From positions 28,418-92,417 of the forward strand of contig JAYJMR010000112.1 of the NCBI GenBank assembly GCA_037074705.1: a stretch of DNA of 64,000 bases, given 5' to 3'. This stretch comes from Zhengitettix transpicula. Its lineage: Eukaryota; Arthropoda; Insecta; Orthoptera; Tetrigidae. Under the pieces are notes generated by a model. The model did not search any database, was not told the origin of the DNA, and was given only the letters and a program-made list of their open reading frames with translations. Positions 54,601 to 64,000 of the stretch are shown here, piece by piece. Each line of letters opens with the position of its first letter. Positions within the stretch are counted from its first letter, which is position 1. Made by a program: the position numbers and the translations under genes.

Positions 54601-57600
54601 GCTGGTTTGAGTAATTTTTATAAAGAACGAGTCATTTATTATGAAATAAGACTTTGTTATTTGAAGATTCTTGGTTGGTGAAATTCCAAACTTGTCGTCG
54701 AAACGTCGAAAATATTACGATATATTAATTAATATTAATGGATTAAGATTTTAGAAGTGCTGGTTTGAGTAATTTTTATAAAGAACGGGTCATTTATTAT
54801 GAAATAAGACTTTGTTATTTGAAGATTCTTGGTTGGTGAAATTCCAAACTTGTCGTCGAAACGTCGAAATAATTACGATATATTAATTAATATTAATGGA
54901 TTAAGATTTTAGAAGTGCTGGTTTGAGTAAATTTTTTATAAAGAACGAGTCATTTATTATGAAATAAGACTTTGTTATTTGAAGATTCTTGGTTGGTGAA
55001 ATTCCAAACTTGTCGTCGAAACGTCGAAATATTACGATATATTAATTAATATTAATGGATTCAGATTTTAGAAGTGCAGGTTTGAGTAATTTTTATAAAG
55101 AACGAGTCATTTATTATGAAATAAGACTTGATATTTGAAGATTCTTGGTTGGTGAAATTCCAAACTTGTCGTCGAAACGTCGAAATATTACGATATATTA
55201 ATTAATATTAATGGATTAAGATTTTAGAAGTGCAGGTTTGAGTAATTTTTATAAAGAACGAGTCCATTTATTATGAAATAAGACTTTGTTATTTGAAGAT
55301 TCGTGGTTGGTGAAATTCCAAACTTGTCGTCGAAACGTCGAAATATTACGATATATTAATTAATATTAATGGATTAAGATTTTAGAAGTGCAGGTTTGAG
55401 TAATTTTTATAAAAAACGAGTCCATTTATTATAAAATAAGACTTTGTTATTTAAAGATTCTTGGTTGGTGAAATTCCAAACTTGTCGTCGAAACGTCGAA
55501 ATATTACGATATATTAATTAATATTAATGGATGAAGATTTTAGAAGTGCTTGGTTTGAGTAATTTTTATAAAGAACGAGTCATTTATTATGAAATAAGAC
55601 TTTGTTATTTGAAGATTCTTGGTTGGTGAAATTCCAAACTTGTCGTCGAAACGTCGAAATATTACGATATATTAATTAATATTAATGGATTAAGATTTTT
55701 AGAAGTGCAGGTTTGAGTAATTTTTATAAAGAACGAGTCATTTATTATGAAATAAGACTTTGTTATTTGAAGATTCTTGGTTGGTGAAATTCCAAACTTG
55801 TCGTCGAAACGTCGAAATATTACGATATATTAATTAATATTAATAGATTAAGATTTTAGAAGTGCAGGTTTGAGTAATTTTTATAAAGAACGAGTCATTT
55901 ATTATGAAATAAGACTTTGTTATTTGAAGATTCTTGGTTGGTGAAATTCCAAACTTGTCGTCGAAACGTCGAAATATTACGATATATTAATTAATATTAA
56001 TAGATTAAGATTTTTAGAAGTGCAGGTTTGACTAATTTTTAAAAAGAACGAGTCATTTATTATGAATTAAGACTTTGTTATTTGAAGATTCTTGGTTGGT
56101 GAAATTCCAAACTTGTCGTCGAAACGTCGAAATATTACGATATATTAATTAATATTAATGGATTAAGATTTTAGAAGTGCAGGTTTTGAGTAAATTTTTA
56201 TAAAGAACGAGTCATTTATTATGAAATAAAAACTTTGTTATTTGAAGATTCTTGGTTGGTGAAATTCCAAACTTGTCGTCAAAACGTCGAAATATTACGA
56301 TATATTAATTAATATTAATGGATTAAGATTTTAGAAGTGCAGGTTTGAGTAATTTTTATAAAGAACGAGTCATTTATTATGAAATAAGACTTTGTTATTT
56401 GAAGATTCTTGGTTGGTGAAATTCCAAACTTGTCGTCGAAACGTCGAAATATTTTGATATATTAATTAATATTAATAGATTAAGATTTTAGAAGTGCTGG
56501 TTTGAGTAATTTTTATAAAGAACGAGTCATTTATTATAAAAATAAGACTTTGTTTATTTTGAAGATTCTTGGTTGGTGAAATTCCAAACTTGTCGTCGAA
56601 AAGTCGAAATATTACGATATATTAATTAATATTAATGGATTAAGATTTTAGAAGTGCTGGTTTGAGTAATTTTTATAAAGAACGAGTCATTTATTATGAA
56701 AATAAGACTTTGTTATTTGAAGATTCTTGGTTGGTGAAATTCCAAACTTGTCGTCGAAACGTCGAAATATTACGATATATTAATTAATATTAATGGATTA
56801 AGATTTTAAGAAGTGCAGGTTTGAGTAATTTTTATAAAGAACGAGTCATTTATTATGAAATAAGACTTTGTTATTTTGAAGATTCTTGGTTGGTGAAATT
56901 CCAAACTTGTCGTCGAAACGTCGAAATATTACGATATATTAATAAATATTAATTAGATTAAGATTTTAGAAGTGCAGGTTTGAGTAATTTTTATAAAAGA
57001 ACGAGTCATTTATTATGAAATAAGACTTTGTTATTTGAAGATTCTTGGTTGGTGAAATTCCAAACTTGTCGTCGAAACGTCGAAATATTACGATATATTA
57101 ATTAATATTAATAGATTAAGATTTTAGAAGTGCAGGTTTGACTAATTTTTTATAAAGAACGAGTCATTTATTATGAAATAAGACTTTGTTATTTGAAGAT
57201 TCTTGGTTGGTGAAATTCCAAACTTGTCGTCGAAAACGTCGAAATATTACGATATTAATTAATTAATATTAATGGATTAAGATTTTTAGAAGTGCAGGTT
57301 TGAGTAATTTTTATAAAGAACGAGTCATTTATTATGAAATAAAACTTTGTTATTTGAAGATTCTTGGTTGGTGAAATTCCAAACTTGTCGTCGAAAACGT
57401 CGAAATATTACGATATATTAATTAATATTAATGGATTAAGATTTTAGAAGTGCAGGTTTGAGTAATTTTTATAAAGAAACGAGTCATTTATTATGAAATA
57501 AGACTTTGTTATTGAAGATTCTTGGTTGGTGAAATTCCAAACTTGTCGTCGAAACGTCGAAATATTTTGATATATTAATTAATATTAATAGATTAAGATT

Positions 57601-59383
57601 TTAGAAGTGCTGGTTTGAGTAATTTTTATAAAGAACGAGTCCATTTATTATAAAATAAGACTTTGTTATTTGAAGATTCTTGGTTGGTGAAATTCCAAAC
57701 TTGTCGTCGAAAAGTCGAAATATTACGATATATTAATTAATATTAATGGATTAAGATTTTAGAAGTGCTGGTTTGAGTAATTTTTATAAAGAACGAGTCA
57801 TTTATTATGAAATAAGACTTTGTTATTTGAAGATTCTTGGTTGGTGAAATTCCAAACTTGTCGTCGAAACGTCGAAATATTACGATATATTAATTAATAT
57901 TAATGGATTAAGATTTTAGAAGTGCAGGTTTGAGTAATTTTTATAAAGAAACGAGTCATTTATTATGAAATAAGACTTTGTTATTTGAAGATTCTTGGTT
58001 GGTGAAATTCCAAACTTGTCGTCCGAAACGTCGAAATATTACGATATATTAATAAATATTAATAGATTAAGATTTTAGAAGTGCAGGTTTGAGTAATTTT
58101 TATAAAGAACGAGTCATTTATTATGAAATAAGACTTTGTTATTTGAAGATTCTTGGTTGGTGAAATTCCAAACTTGTCGTCGAAACGTCGAAATATTACG
58201 ATATATTAATTAATATTAATAGATTAAGATTTTAGAAGTGCAGGTTTGACTAATTTTTAAAAAGAACGAGTCATTTATTATGAAAATAAGACTTTGTTAT
58301 TTGAAGATTCTTGGTTGGTGAAATTCCAAACTTGTCGTCGAAACGTCGAAAATATTACGATATATTAATTAATATTAATAGATTAAGATTTTAGAAGTGC
58401 AGTTTGAGTATTTTTTATAAAGAACGAGTCATTTATTATGAAATAAGACTTTGTTATTTGAAGATTCTTGGTTGGTGAAATTCCAAAACTTGTCGTCGAA
58501 ACGTCGAAATATTACGATATATTAATTAATATTAATGGATTAAGATTTTAGAAGTGCTGGTTTGAGTAATTTTTATAAAGAACGAGTCATTTATTATGAA
58601 ATAAGACTTTGTTATTTGAAGATTCTTGGTTGGTGAAATTCCAAACTTGTCGTCGAAACGTCGAAATATTACGATTATTAATTAATATTAATGGATTAAG
58701 AATTTTAGAAGTGCAGGTTTGAGTAATTTTTATAAAAAACGAGTCATTTATTATGAAATAAGACTTTGTTATTTGAAGATTCTTGGTTGGTGAAATTCCA
58801 AACTTGTCGTCGAAACGTCGAAATATTACGATTATATTAATTAATATTAATGGATTAAGAATTTTAGAAGTGCAGGTTTGAGTAATTTTTATAAAGAACG
58901 AGTCATTTATTATGAAATAAGACTTTGTTATTTGAAGATTCTTGGTTGGTGAAATTCCAAACTTGTCGTCGAAACTTCGAAATATTTTGATATATTAATT
59001 AATATTAATAGATTAAGATTTTAGAAGTGCTGGTTTGAGTAATTTTTTATAAAGAACGAGTCATTTATTATAAAATAAGACTTTGTTATTTGAAGATTCT
59101 TGGTTGGTGAAATTCCAAACTTGTCGTCGAAACGTCGAAATATTACGATATATTAATTAATATTAATGGATTTAAGATTTTAGAAGTGCTGGTTTGAGTA
59201 ATTTTTTATATAGAACGAGTCATTTATTATGAAATAAGACTTTCTTATTTGAAGATTCTTGGTTGGTGAAATTCCAAACTTGTCGTCGAAACGTCGAAAT
59301 ATATTTTTGATAGATTAATTAATATTAACAGATTAAGATTTTAGAAGTGCGGTTTAAGTAATTTTTATAAAGAACGAGTCATC
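51700..59383. repeat. Indel-rich right end of the satellite array
   Basis: From the monomer starting at 51,573 (330th) to the one at 59,165 (378th) the distance is 7,592 bp against 7,536 expected, a net +56. The changes are mostly single-base duplications: CGATTATATT (~51,714), ATTTTTTATAAAG (~51,770), TTATTTTGAAG (~51,815), GATTCCTTGG (~54,343), GTCCGAAAC (~54,375), GAGTCCATTT (~55,263). Substitutions do not rise visibly in the same stretch. This could be consensus error at a weakly supported assembly edge, or a real loss of homogenisation at the array margin; the lack of extra substitutions favours the former. Confidence 0.85.
54371..54400. repeat. Slippage expansion of the CGTCGAAA 8-mer
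   Basis: The normal monomer has CGTCGAAA twice in a row. Here there are three copies, the first carrying an extra C (CGTCCGAAA), followed by AATATTTTGATAT with an extra A. It is the only three-copy case I noticed in the array and lies inside the indel-rich segment, so it may be slippage or a sequencing artefact. Confidence 0.75.
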
Positions 59384-59500
59384 TTATAAATAAAAAAGAG
59401 TGTATGTATGTTTGTTTGTATTGTTTGTTTGTATGTTTGTATGTTTGTATGTTTGTATGTTTGTATGTTTTGTATATTTGTATATTTGTATGTTCGTTAT
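59384..59500. repeat. AT-rich module boundary plus TATG/TTTG microsatellite, copy 1
   Basis: After the last satellite bases (GAGTCATC) the sequence changes to TTATAAATAAAAAA, GAGTG, then a run of TATG and TTTGTATG tetra-/octanucleotides to about 59,493, ending TTCGTTAT. The same start and microsatellite recur at 62,520, preceded by unrelated sequence, so TTATAAAT marks a true left boundary of a repeat module. The reverse-strand reading of the microsatellite gives a Tyr/Lys/His/Thr/Asn/Ile-rich peptide that is an artefact of the tetranucleotide. Confidence 0.88.
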
Positions 59501-60328
59501 ACAAATCTACACCGGTAGAGCAAATTTCACCAAATTTCGTACACGTGTTCTTTACGACCAGGAAACAAACACTGTCGGGGTGAGACATGTCTACCACCCC
59601 CAGAAGCGGGGGTGCACGGGGGTTGAAGTATTTAAACATGCTAAAAAAAGCCGATATTTTAGTCGGATAATAATTTTTAGGGGTCCAAGATATTGATAGT
59701 GTTTCTACTGATGTTTTCTGAATATAATTTTCATCCCCTACACCCTGGGAAAAAGAGCACCCCTAGCGTTTGGGGTGGAGAAATACAAATCTATACTGGT
59801 GGATCAAATTTCACCAAACTTCGTTCACGTGTTCTTTGCGACCAGGAAAACAACACTGTCGGGGTGAGACGCGCCTACCACCCCCTGAAGCGGGGGTGAA
59901 CGGGGGTGGAAATATTAGAACATGCTAAAAACAGTCGATATTTCAGTCGGATAAATATTTTTTAGGGGTCAAAGATATTTATAGTCTTTCCACTGATGAT
60001 ATCTGAATATAATTTTCAACCTCTACACCCTGGGGAAAGAGCACCCCTAGCGTTTGGGGTGGAGGAGTACAAATCTACACTGCTGGAGCAAATTTCACCA
60101 AATTTCGTACACGGGTTTTTTTGCGACCAGGAAAACAACACTGTCCGGGGTGAGACGCGCCTACCACCCCCTGAAGCGGGGGTGGACGGGGGTGGAAATA
60201 TTTGAACATGCTAAAACAGTCGATATTTCAGTCGGATAAATATTTTTAGGGGTCAAAGATATTTATTATAGTCTTTCCACTGATGATATCTGAATATAAT
60301 TTTCAACCTCTACACCCTGGGGAAAGAG

Positions 60329-60348
60329 CACCCCTAGCGTTTGGGGTG
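60329..60348. other. Hairpin H2 of unit A (representative copy)
   Basis: A perfect 6-bp inverted repeat, CACCCC / GGGGTG, with loop TAGCGTTT, just before the start of the next A unit. It also occurs at 59,758-59,777 and at other unit joins. Near 61,192-61,211 the right arm reads GGTGTG and the pairing is broken. Both A stretches in the window end at this hairpin before changing to unit B sequence. Confidence 0.75.
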
Positions 60349-61024
60349 GAGAGTACAAATCTACACTGCTGGAGCAAATTTCACCAAAATTTCGTACACG
60401 GGTTCTTTGCGACCAGGAAAAAACAACACTGTCGGGGTGAGACGCGCCTACCACCCCCTGAAGCGGGGGTGGACGGGGGGTGGAAAATATTAGAACATGC
60501 TAAAACAGTCGATATTTCAGTCGGATAAATATTTTTAGGGGTCAAAGATATTTATTATAGTCTTTCCACTGATGATATCTGAATATTAATTTTTCAACCT
60601 CTACACCCTGGGGAAAGAGCACCCCTTGCGTTTGGGGTGGAGAGTACAAATCTACACTGCTGGAGCAAATTTCATTAAATTTCGTACACGGGTTCTTTGC
60701 GACCAGGAAAAACAACACTGTCGGGGTGAGACGCGCCTACCCACCCCTAGAAGCGGGGGTGGACGGGGGTGGAAATATTTGAAACATGCTAAAACAGTCG
60801 ATATTTCAGTCGGATAAATATTTTTAGGGGTCAAAGATATTTATAGTCTTTCCACTGATGATATCTGAATATAATTTTTAACCTCTACACCCTGGAGAAA
60901 GAGCACCCCCTAGCGTTTGGGGTGGGAGAGTACAAATCTACACTGCTGGAGCAAATTTCACCAAATTTCGTACACGGGTTCTTTGCGACCAGGAAAACAA
61001 CACTGTTGGGGTGAGACGCGCCTA

Positions 61025-61046
61025 CCACCCCCAGAAGCGGGGGTGG
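61025..61046. other. Hairpin H1 of unit A (representative copy)
   Basis: A perfect 8-bp inverted repeat, CCACCCCC / GGGGGTGG, with a 6-base loop AGAAGC. It is followed by ACGGGGGTGG, giving G-rich DNA on the plus strand. The same hairpin recurs in all A copies, with small changes in some (loop TGAAGC, or a changed outer base in the first copy at 59,594-59,615). It could form a cruciform or RNA hairpin; a four-run quadruplex is borderline because only two runs of five Gs lie close together. Confidence 0.8.
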
Positions 61047-62067
61047 ACGGGGGTGGAAATATTTGAACATGCTAAAAACAGTCGATATTTTCAGTCGGAT
61101 AAATATTTTTAGGGGTCAAAGATATTTATTATAGTCTTTCCACTGATGATATCTGAATATAATTTTCAACCTCTACACCCTGGGGAAAGAGCACCCCTAG
61201 CGTTTGGTGTGGAGAGTACAAAACCTACACCGCTGGAGAAAATTTCACCAAATTTCGTACACGGGTTCTTTGCGACCAGGAAAACAACACTGTTGGGGTG
61301 AGACGCGCCTACCACCCCCAGAAGCGGGGGTGGACGGGGGTGGAGATATTTGAACATGCTAAAACAGTCGATATTTCAGTCGGATAAATATTTTTAGGGG
61401 TCAAAGATATTTATTATAGTCTTTCCACTGATGATATCTGAATATAATTTTCAACCTCTACACCCTGGGGAAAGAGCACCCCTAGCGTTTGGTGTGGAGA
61501 GTACAAACCTACACCGCTGGAGAAAATTTCATTAAATTTCGTACACTGGTTCTTTGCTACCAGGAAAAACAACACTGTCGGGGTGAGACGCGCCTACCAC
61601 CCCCAGAAGCGGGGGTGGACGGGGTGGAAATATTTAAACATGCTAAAAACAGTCCGATATTTTCAGTCGGATAAAATATTTTTAGGGGTCAAAGATATTT
61701 ATAGTCTTTCCACTGATGATATCTGAATATAATTTTTTAACCTCTACAGCCTGGGGAAAGAGCACCCTTACCGTTTGGGGTGGAGAATACAAAATCTTTA
61801 CCGCTGGAGCAAATTTCACCAAATTTCGTGCACGGGTTCTTTGCGACCAGGAAAACAACACTGTCGGGGTGAGACGCGTCTACCAACCCCAGAAGCGGGG
61901 GTGGACGGGGTTTGAAATACTTAAACAGTCTGAAACAGCAGGTATTAGATTTGGATAAATATTTTCGGGGTGAAAGATATTGATTGTGTTTTCTACCGAT
62001 GTTATCTGAATATAATATTCATCTCCTACGCCGTGGGAAAAGGGCACCCTTAGGGTTTGGGGTGGAG

Positions 62068-62519
62068 TTGCTTTACAGAAAAATAACGTGAATACAACCG
62101 AGTTTGGAGTCAAATCGAAGGTTATGGATGTCAGTGAGTTTTACTTCGGATAAATATTTTTAATATTCCCATTTAACCCGAAAGGGTGGGGGGTGGAAGG
62201 GGAGATAAATAGTCAGTTCTTGCGCGTTCGCGGAGGAGAATTACGTGAATACTATTTTCAAGGGATGTTGTTGAAAATATAAATCCCTTTAGACATTAGT
62301 GGTGAGCTTCCTTAGGACTGGGGGTGAGAATTGTCTATCATTCTAAAACTGCCAAAATGTTATGTGTTTATGGGTAAACTAGATTGATAGTGTTTCTACC
62401 GATGTGTTATGAGTAAAAAATTCAAACCCTTTCCACCACTGGAAAGTAGCAGATTGAGGGGTGGTGTTGTTCATACTATTTTAACCGATGTTGTTTTCCA
62501 TTAATAACGACGTTTAATT
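62068..62519. repeat. Diverged B-like and A-like repeat remnants
   Basis: The segment begins with ACAGAAAAATAACGTGAATAC, CAACCGAG, GTCAAATCGAAGG and TATGGATGT, matching the start of unit B for about 60-80 bp, then diverges. From about 62,316 to 62,470 it resembles an old A unit: GGGGGTGAGA, GATTGATAGTGTTTCTACCGATG, TTCAAACCCTTTCCACC and GGGGTGG in the same order as in A. No gene, RNA gene or regulatory site is visible. Pairwise alignment would be needed to set exact limits. Confidence 0.65.
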
Positions 62520-62614
62520 TTATAAATAAAAAATGAGTGTATGTATGTATGTATGTATGTTTGTATGTTTGTATATTTGTATGTTTGTATATTTGTATAT
62601 TGTATGTTCGTTAT
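62520..62614. repeat. AT-rich module boundary plus TATG/TTTG microsatellite, copy 2
   Basis: TTATAAATAAAAAA(T)GAGTG followed by TATG, TTTGTATG and TTTGTATA runs to about 62,608, ending TTCGTTAT. It is the same layout as at 59,384, 3,136 bp upstream, but with a different number of tetranucleotides. The upstream sequence (CGACGTTTAAT) shares nothing convincing with the satellite upstream of copy 1. Confidence 0.88.
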
Positions 62615-62914
62615 ACAAATCTACACCGCTGGAGAAAATTTCACCAAATTTCGTACACGTGTTCTTTGCGACCAGGAAACAAACACTGTCGGGTGAGATG
62701 CGTCTACCACCTCCAGAAGCGGGGGCGGACCGGGGTTTGTAATATTTAAACCATGCTAAAACAGTCGATATTTCAGTCGGATAAATATTTTTAGGGGTCA
62801 CAGATATTGATAGTGTTTCTACCGACTGTTGGGGTGAGACGCGTCTACTAACCCCCATAAGCGGGTCTGGATTATCAGTAGAGCACTTTTAGGTGTTGGG
62901 TGGAGGAACGCTGC
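62615..62914. repeat. Unit A copy plus internally deleted A fragment
   Basis: One A unit runs from ACAAATCTACACCGCTGG (62,615) to TTTCTACCGA (~62,825). It then jumps directly to CTGTTGGGGTGAGACGCG, which normally lies about 70 bp into a unit, so parts of two A units are fused. The second piece has a decayed H1 (AACCCCCATAAGCGGGT) and H2 (CACTTTTAGGTGTTGGGTGG). It is followed by AACGCTGCAATAAAATAACG, leading into unit B. Confidence 0.8.
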
Positions 62915-63838
62915 AATAAAATAACGCGAATACAAACCGAGATTCGAGTCCAAATCGAAGGTAATGGATGTCCCTGAATTTATTTATGACAATCTGGACA
63001 AAGCGCGGGTATATCGGCTGGGTTTGGGATGAGTTGACCGGCTGTTTTTTTGCGTCGATTAAATATATTTCGGGATGAATTACATTAATAAAATTTTCCT
63101 ACAGTTCTCTATGTATAATTTCAACCCCTTTCGGACTCATAAGGGTGGGCGTGAAGTAGCATTACATAAAAAGAAACCAGAAACTATCGAGATTGTCACT
63201 GAGTTTAATTAATTTCCTTGAAAATAACGGGAAAACAACCGAGATTCGAGTCAAATCGAAGGTAATGGATGTACCTGAATTTATTTATGACAATCTGGAC
63301 AACGCGCGGGTATCGGCTGGGTTGGGATGAGTTGACCGGCTGTTTTTTGCGTCTATTAAATATATATCGGGATGAATTACATTAATAAAATTTCCCTACA
63401 TGTTCTCTGTGTATAAATTCAACCCCTTTCGGACTCATATGGGTGCACCCTTAAGGGTGGGCGTGAAGTAGCATTACATAAAAAGAAACCAGAAGCTATC
63501 GGGAATGTCACTGAGTTTAATTAATTTCCTTGAAAATAACGGGAAAACAACCGAGATTCGAGTCAAATCGAAGGTAATGTATGTTGCTGAATTTATTTAT
63601 GACAATCTGGACAACGCGCGGGTATCGGCTGGGTTGGGATGAGGTTGACCGGCTTTTTTTTCGTCAATTAAACATATTTCGGGATGAATTAGATTAATAA
63701 AATTTCCCTACATGTTCTCTGTGTGTAATTTCAACCCCTTTCGGACTCGGAAGCGTGCACCCTTAAGGGTTGGCGTGGAAGTAGCATTGGATAAAAAAGA
63801 AACCAGAAACTATCAGGATTGTCACTGCGTTTAATTAT
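62915..63838. repeat. Tandem array of ~305-bp repeat unit B (three copies)
   Basis: Measured from ATAACG, units start at about 62,921, 63,224 and 63,536 (303, 312 and ~303 bp). GACAATCTGGACAA repeats at 62,988, 63,289 and 63,601. Each copy contains in order CGAGATTCGAGTC, AAATCGAAGGTAATG, GACAATCTGGACAA, GCGCGGGTAT, CGGCTGGGTTGGGATGA, GACCGGC, a T run, TCGGGATGAATTA, a TGTATAATTTCAACCCC-type stretch, TTTCGGACTC, GTAGCATT and AAAGAAACCAGAA. The second and third copies have an extra TGCACCCTTAAGGGT-like insertion absent from the first. No open frame is conserved among copies. The AATTTCAACCCC part resembles the matching place in unit A, so A and B may share ancestry. Confidence 0.9.
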
Positions 63839-64000
63839 GACATTAAACTTGACCGTTTAAGTCCCCGAAGCGGGAGTCGTCGGGGGTGAAAAAATTTCAA
63901 ACATGTTAAACGGTCGATATTTGCGATAATTATTTCCTGGGGTTAATTACTTTGATAGTATTTATACCGATGTTGTTTGTGTATAATTTAACCCCCTGTG
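63839..64000. repeat. Diverged A-like unit, running off the right edge
   Basis: After the third B copy the sequence has CCCCGAAGCGGGAGTCGTCG, GGGGGTGAAA, AAACATGTTAAACGGTCG, ATATTTGCG, GGGGTTAATTAC, TTGATAGTATTTATACCGATG and GTATAATTTAACCCC. This is the order of unit A from hairpin H1 to the AATTTCAACC stretch, at lower identity. It suggests the A/B alternation continues beyond the window. Confidence 0.7.

Larger units (their letters stand above)
1..59383. repeat. 157-bp AT-rich satellite DNA array (~378 tandem monomers)
   Basis: Head-to-tail monomers of 157 bp, taking the start as AATGGATTAAG: starts at 1, 158, 315 and 472, then the 318th at 49,768, the 330th at 51,573, the 378th at 59,165 and a partial 379th at 59,327. 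The consensus has 42 G/C in 157 (about 27%). Landmarks inside it are a perfect 14-bp palindrome ATATTAATTAATAT (monomer positions 143-156, containing TTAATTAA) and a tandem 8-bp repeat CGTCGAAA x2 (118-133). No frame stays open through a monomer, and 157 is not a multiple of 3, so it is not coding. No mobile element interrupts the array, and it continues past the left edge. Length, base composition and homogeneity are typical of centromeric or pericentromeric satellites, but that location is inference. I cannot match the monomer to a named family. Confidence 0.98.
59501..62067. repeat. Tandem array of ~285-bp repeat unit A (nine copies)
   Basis: Units taken from ACAAATCTACAC start at 59,501, 59,785, 60,069, 60,355, 60,646, 60,932, 61,218, 61,503 and 61,789. 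Lengths are 284, 284, 286, 291, 286, 286, 285 and 286, with the last copy about 279 bp. Each unit contains in order GCAAATTTCACC, CGACCAGGAAAAC, GGGGTGAGACGCG, a C-run/G-run hairpin, ACATGCTAAAACAG, CGATATTTCAGTCGG, ATAAATATTTTTAGGGG, CTGATGATATCTG, CACCCTGGGGAAAGAGC and a second hairpin. Inner copies are very alike while the first and last are more diverged. The unit is richer in G+C than the satellite and unrelated to it. Open frames of 60-98 codons on both strands shift from copy to copy with 1-bp indels, so no gene is called. I do not recognise the family. Confidence 0.93.

Noticed and set aside
1..59383. CRISPR-like regular repeat pattern
   Set aside because: Whole 157-bp monomers are repeated head-to-tail with no unique spacers, so it is a satellite.
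59400..59493. Telomeric or subtelomeric repeat
   Set aside because: The run is TATG/TTTG tetranucleotide, not TTAGG, TTAGGG or another known telomere unit.
60277..60330. CTGATGA followed by GAAA in unit A as a hammerhead core
   Set aside because: The bases between do not form the required stem, the base before GAAA is G instead of C, and edge copies read CCGATGTT, so the core is not conserved.
59379..62858. Open frames of 60-112 codons on both strands, several with a repeated RPPPLLGV / LPPPEAGVDGG-like sequence
   Set aside because: They are the A unit and the TATG/TTTG run read in several frames. The same peptide appears again at ~285-bp spacing, frames shift between copies through 1-bp indels, and strands overlap. 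No domain or start context supports a gene.
62068..64000. tRNA, 5S rRNA or tRNA-derived SINE with A/B boxes
   Set aside because: No cloverleaf and no convincing A-box/B-box pair at the expected spacing was visible on either strand.

Overview
The window is non-coding repetitive DNA from a eukaryotic genome, most likely an invertebrate animal. That assignment is inferred from architecture only: a very long AT-rich satellite abutting a different class of tandem repeat, no CpG depletion, and no gene of any kind. I recognise none of the repeat families by name. I see no protein-coding gene, rRNA, tRNA, CRISPR array or intact transposon gene on either strand.

Region 1 (1-59,383, about 93% of the window) is one uninterrupted head-to-tail satellite array. 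The monomer is 157 bp and about 27% G+C. Counting start points gives 378 monomers plus a partial 379th, and the array runs off the left edge. Most monomers differ from the consensus by 0-6 bases. Diagnostic substitutions recur at fixed multiples of 157 bp, which shows multi-monomer (higher-order) duplications at offsets of 7, 8, 9, 14, 15, 18, 21, 22, 24, 33 and 41 monomers. One monomer (49,925-50,001) is cut to 77 bp. From about 51,700 to the right end the spacing drifts by +56 bases over 48 monomers, through many single-base insertions, whereas the first 49.8 kb drifts by only -2.

Region 2 (59,384-64,000) is composite repeat DNA. A module that begins with the same AT-rich boundary and a TATG/TTTG microsatellite occurs twice, at 59,384 and 62,520. 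Each microsatellite is followed by tandem copies of a ~285-bp GC-richer unit (A) with two C-run/G-run hairpins. Each A stretch is followed by a unit (B) of about 305 bp. The first module has nine A copies and a decayed B-like tail. The second has about 1.3 A copies and three B copies, then an A-like tail running off the window. Short open frames in this region come from reading the A unit and the microsatellite in different frames and are not supported as genes.

Taken together this looks like the right edge of a large satellite block, possibly pericentromeric or centromeric heterochromatin, meeting an adjacent tandem-repeat neighbourhood. The chromosomal role is inference; the sequence shows only the structure.
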